DNA of 34,141 nucleotides, taken from Bifidobacterium breve. GTDB lineage: Bacteria; Actinomycetota; Acidimicrobiia; Acidimicrobiales; Ilumatobacteraceae. A program made the position numbers and the translations under genes. Of this stretch, positions 32,625 through 34,141 are shown piece after piece (position 1 is the first letter of the stretch; every line of letters begins with the position of its first letter). Location of the stretch: NCBI GenBank assembly GCA_945886445.1, contig CAMCZG010000016.1, positions 1-34,141 on the forward strand, given 5' to 3'. The notes under the pieces are model-generated. The model was given only the letters and a program-made list of their open reading frames with translations. It ran no database searches and had not been told where the DNA came from.

Positions 32625-33383
32625 GTGTCCCCATTGCCGTTAAGTGGTCGGCAGATTGTGGTGACACGTGCTGAAGAACAGGCGGGACCAATAGTGGAAG
32701 TGTTGAGCGCCGCAGGTGCTGCTGTTATTTCATTACCACTGATAGAAATTATTGAACCTCTCGACGGGGGTGCAGCGCGCGATGCAGCGCTGGCAAAAAT
32801 GAGTATCTATGAGTGGCTGGTGGTGACATCACCAAATGGGGCGCGTCGAGTGGTTGGTGCACTTCAGCACTCAATCAACAACACAATCCGTATTCCACAT
32901 ATAGCTGTTCTGGGAAATGGAACCCGACAAGTAATTGAAGATGTATCGGGAATTGAAATTGATGTACAGGCCGCAGTACCAAGCGGAGAGGGGCTAGTAC
33001 AGAGTTTCCCTACGCATACGAGTGGTTCACAGGAAAACAAGGTACTTCTCGTGCAAGGCGAAGGAGCCGACCTAACGGTCGTTGCTGGGCTCACAGAAAA
33101 GGGCTGGGAAGTAACACGAGTGAATGCGTATCGCACCGCTCACTGTATTCCCTCATCTGAGACACGAGAAAAGGTGCAACATGGTGACGCTGTCATTTTT
33201 GCGTCGGGCAGTGCCGCGCGAAGTTGGGTGTCGGCTATGGGCACAGATTTCCTCGGAAAAGTTGTTGTCATAGGGCCAGTGACGCAGAAAGTTGCTGCAT
33301 CACTTGGCCTAGAGGTTCATGCAGTGGCAGAAGTGCCAACTCCTGAGGGTATTTGCGCCGCTCTTGTTGTGCTTTTTGCGTAA
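32625..33383 (+). CDS. hemD: Uroporphyrinogen-III synthase
   Basis: HemD closes and inverts ring D of hydroxymethylbilane. The family is weakly conserved, but the 252-residue protein shows the typical start (GRQIVVTRAEEQAG), WLVVTSPNGARRV, and later VIFASGSAARSWV, and it sits between hemC and hemB. GTG 32625, 4 nt after the hemC stop, is the likely start; a TTG at 32607 would overlap hemC. Confidence 0.9.
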   Translation: MSPLPLSGRQIVVTRAEEQAGPIVEVLSAAGAAVISLPLIEIIEPLDGGAARDAALAKMSIYEWLVVTSPNGARRVVGALQHSINNTIRIPHIAVLGNGTRQVIEDVSGIEIDVQAAVPSGEGLVQSFPTHTSGSQENKVLLVQGEGADLTVVAGLTEKGWEVTRVNAYRTAHCIPSSETREKVQHGDAVIFASGSAARSWVSAMGTDFLGKVVVIGPVTQKVAASLGLEVHAVAEVPTPEGICAALVVLFA

Positions 33384-33392
33384 CAACCTCCA

Positions 33393-33398
33393 TAACAT
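33393..33398 (+). promoter_or_regulatory. -10 box for hemB
   Basis: TAACAT lies 6 nt before the hemB GTG at 33405, in the 21-bp gap after hemD. It fits the leaderless pattern. Confidence 0.45.
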
Positions 33399-33404
33399 TC
33401 GGTT

Positions 33405-34141
33405 GTGGCATTTCCCGTATCGCGCCCTCGTCGACTTCGTACATCTTTAGCTATGAGAGAACTCGTTGCTGAAACACGTTTGCACACCAGCAATTTCGTG
33501 GCGCCACTTTTTGTGAAGGAAGGAATTACTTCACCCCAACCTATTGCGTCTCTTCCCGGGGTTGTGCAGCATTCTTTAGATTCGTTAGAAAGAGAAGTAC
33601 AAGAACTTGCATCACTAGGTGTGCGTGGCGTCATTCTTTTTGGCGTACCAGAGAAAAAAGATGAAATTGGTTCTGGCGCATTTGACCCTCAAGGAATTGT
33701 GCAAGTTGCCTTACAGCGTTTGTCAAAGACTGTTGGTAGCGAACTAGTGCTCATGGCCGACCTGTGCGTCGATGAGTACACCAGCCACGGGCACTGTGGC
33801 ATCGTCGGAAAAAATGGCGATGTAGACAACGATTCGACGCTTGATGTATATGCGAAAATTGCAGTTGCTCAAGCAAGTGCAGGAGCACAAGTTGTTGCAC
33901 CTAGTGGCATGATGGACGGGCAAGTTGGTGTCATTCGTGGTGCACTCGATGCCAACGGGTTTAGTGATGTTGCCATCATGGCGTACTCGGCGAAATACGC
34001 ATCGGGTTTATATGGCCCATTTCGCGATGCCGTAGATGTCAGCATTGCCAATGGAGGCAATCGCAAGGGTTATCAGCAAGATTTTCGTAATGCACGTGAG
34101 TCACTTCTTGAAGTGCAAGCCGACATCGACCAAGGCGCCGA
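33405..34141 (+). CDS. hemB: Porphobilinogen synthase (delta-aminolevulinate dehydratase), 3' end missing
   Basis: HemB condenses two 5-aminolevulinate molecules. About 245 residues are present before the window ends; some 80 more, including the second catalytic Lys, are outside. Visible motifs are the start AFPVSRPRRLR, the metal-site loop DLCVDEYTSHGHCG and the Schiff-base Lys region AYSAKYASGLYGPFRDA. The metal loop has Cys-x-Asp...Cys rather than three Cys. GTG 33405 gives the conventional N-terminus and is 6 nt after TAACAT. Confidence 0.94.
   Translation, partial: MAFPVSRPRRLRTSLAMRELVAETRLHTSNFVAPLFVKEGITSPQPIASLPGVVQHSLDSLEREVQELASLGVRGVILFGVPEKKDEIGSGAFDPQGIVQVALQRLSKTVGSELVLMADLCVDEYTSHGHCGIVGKNGDVDNDSTLDVYAKIAVAQASAGAQVVAPSGMMDGQVGVIRGALDANGFSDVAIMAYSAKYASGLYGPFRDAVDVSIANGGNRKGYQQDFRNARESLLEVQADIDQGA

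Overview
The window looks like an ordinary but very compact stretch of an actinobacterial chromosome. Evidence for Actinomycetota includes mshA (mycothiol synthesis), a GlnR-type orphan regulator beside two glutamine synthetases, a rex-hemA-hemC-hemD-hemB order, a pair of Get3-like ATPases, an RsiG-type anti-sigma protein and the mshA/ybjN pair. GC content is about 50% by eye, which is low for the phylum. An aquatic Acidimicrobiia-like lineage would fit, but that is inference. I see no IS element, prophage, CRISPR array, rRNA or tRNA gene. Intergenic gaps are short and several convergent genes overlap.

Layout. 1-4540: membrane-anchored cyclophilin (-), then aspartokinase (with an internal start for a beta subunit), a methyltransferase and aspartate-semialdehyde dehydrogenase (+), then a single-domain receiver (-). 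4549-7797: Get3-like ATPase pair (-), divergent from a long-form NfeD membrane protein (+). 7805-10873: selB and selA (-). 10908-12178: fxsA and a Nudix hydrolase (+). 12170-15243: Mrp ATPase (-), IscA/HesB (+), Tat lipoprotein with a thioredoxin-like motif (-), RidA and a 51-residue membrane peptide (+). 15249-17188: amidohydrolase and Gdt1 transporter (+). 17198-20333: nitrogen cluster glnII-glnA-glnR, all (-). 20542-22203: NAD synthetase (+). 22213-24008: MFS transporter and histidine phosphatase (-). 24065-27699: MoaD/ThiS protein, RsiG-like protein, XRE regulator, mshA, YbjN protein and proC (+). 27700-28941: a structured intergenic region ending in a terminator, SAM hydrolase and a 28-residue membrane peptide (+). 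28898-29674: a membrane protein (-). 29746-34141: rex, hemA, hemC, hemD and a truncated hemB (+).

How genes work together. Aspartokinase and Asd are the first two steps to lysine, threonine and methionine. GlnR, GSI and GSII form a nitrogen-assimilation module. SelA and SelB are half of a selenocysteine system; selC and selD are not in the window. Mrp and HesB are divergent iron-sulfur genes with back-to-back promoters. Rex and the hem genes couple redox sensing to tetrapyrrole synthesis.

The most striking pattern is at gene starts. At about 21 of 39 genes a TAnnnT hexamer lies 6-9 nt before the start codon, the geometry of a -10 box for a leaderless mRNA. In three cases the hexamer contains the stop codon of the preceding gene. 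The clearest Shine-Dalgarno sites occur at the other starts. Other points to check are the RsiG-like protein with a full c-di-GMP signature, a 16/18 Rex operator over the rex -35 box, a palindrome serving as ribosome site for two divergent genes, and a MoaD-like protein ending one residue past Gly-Gly.
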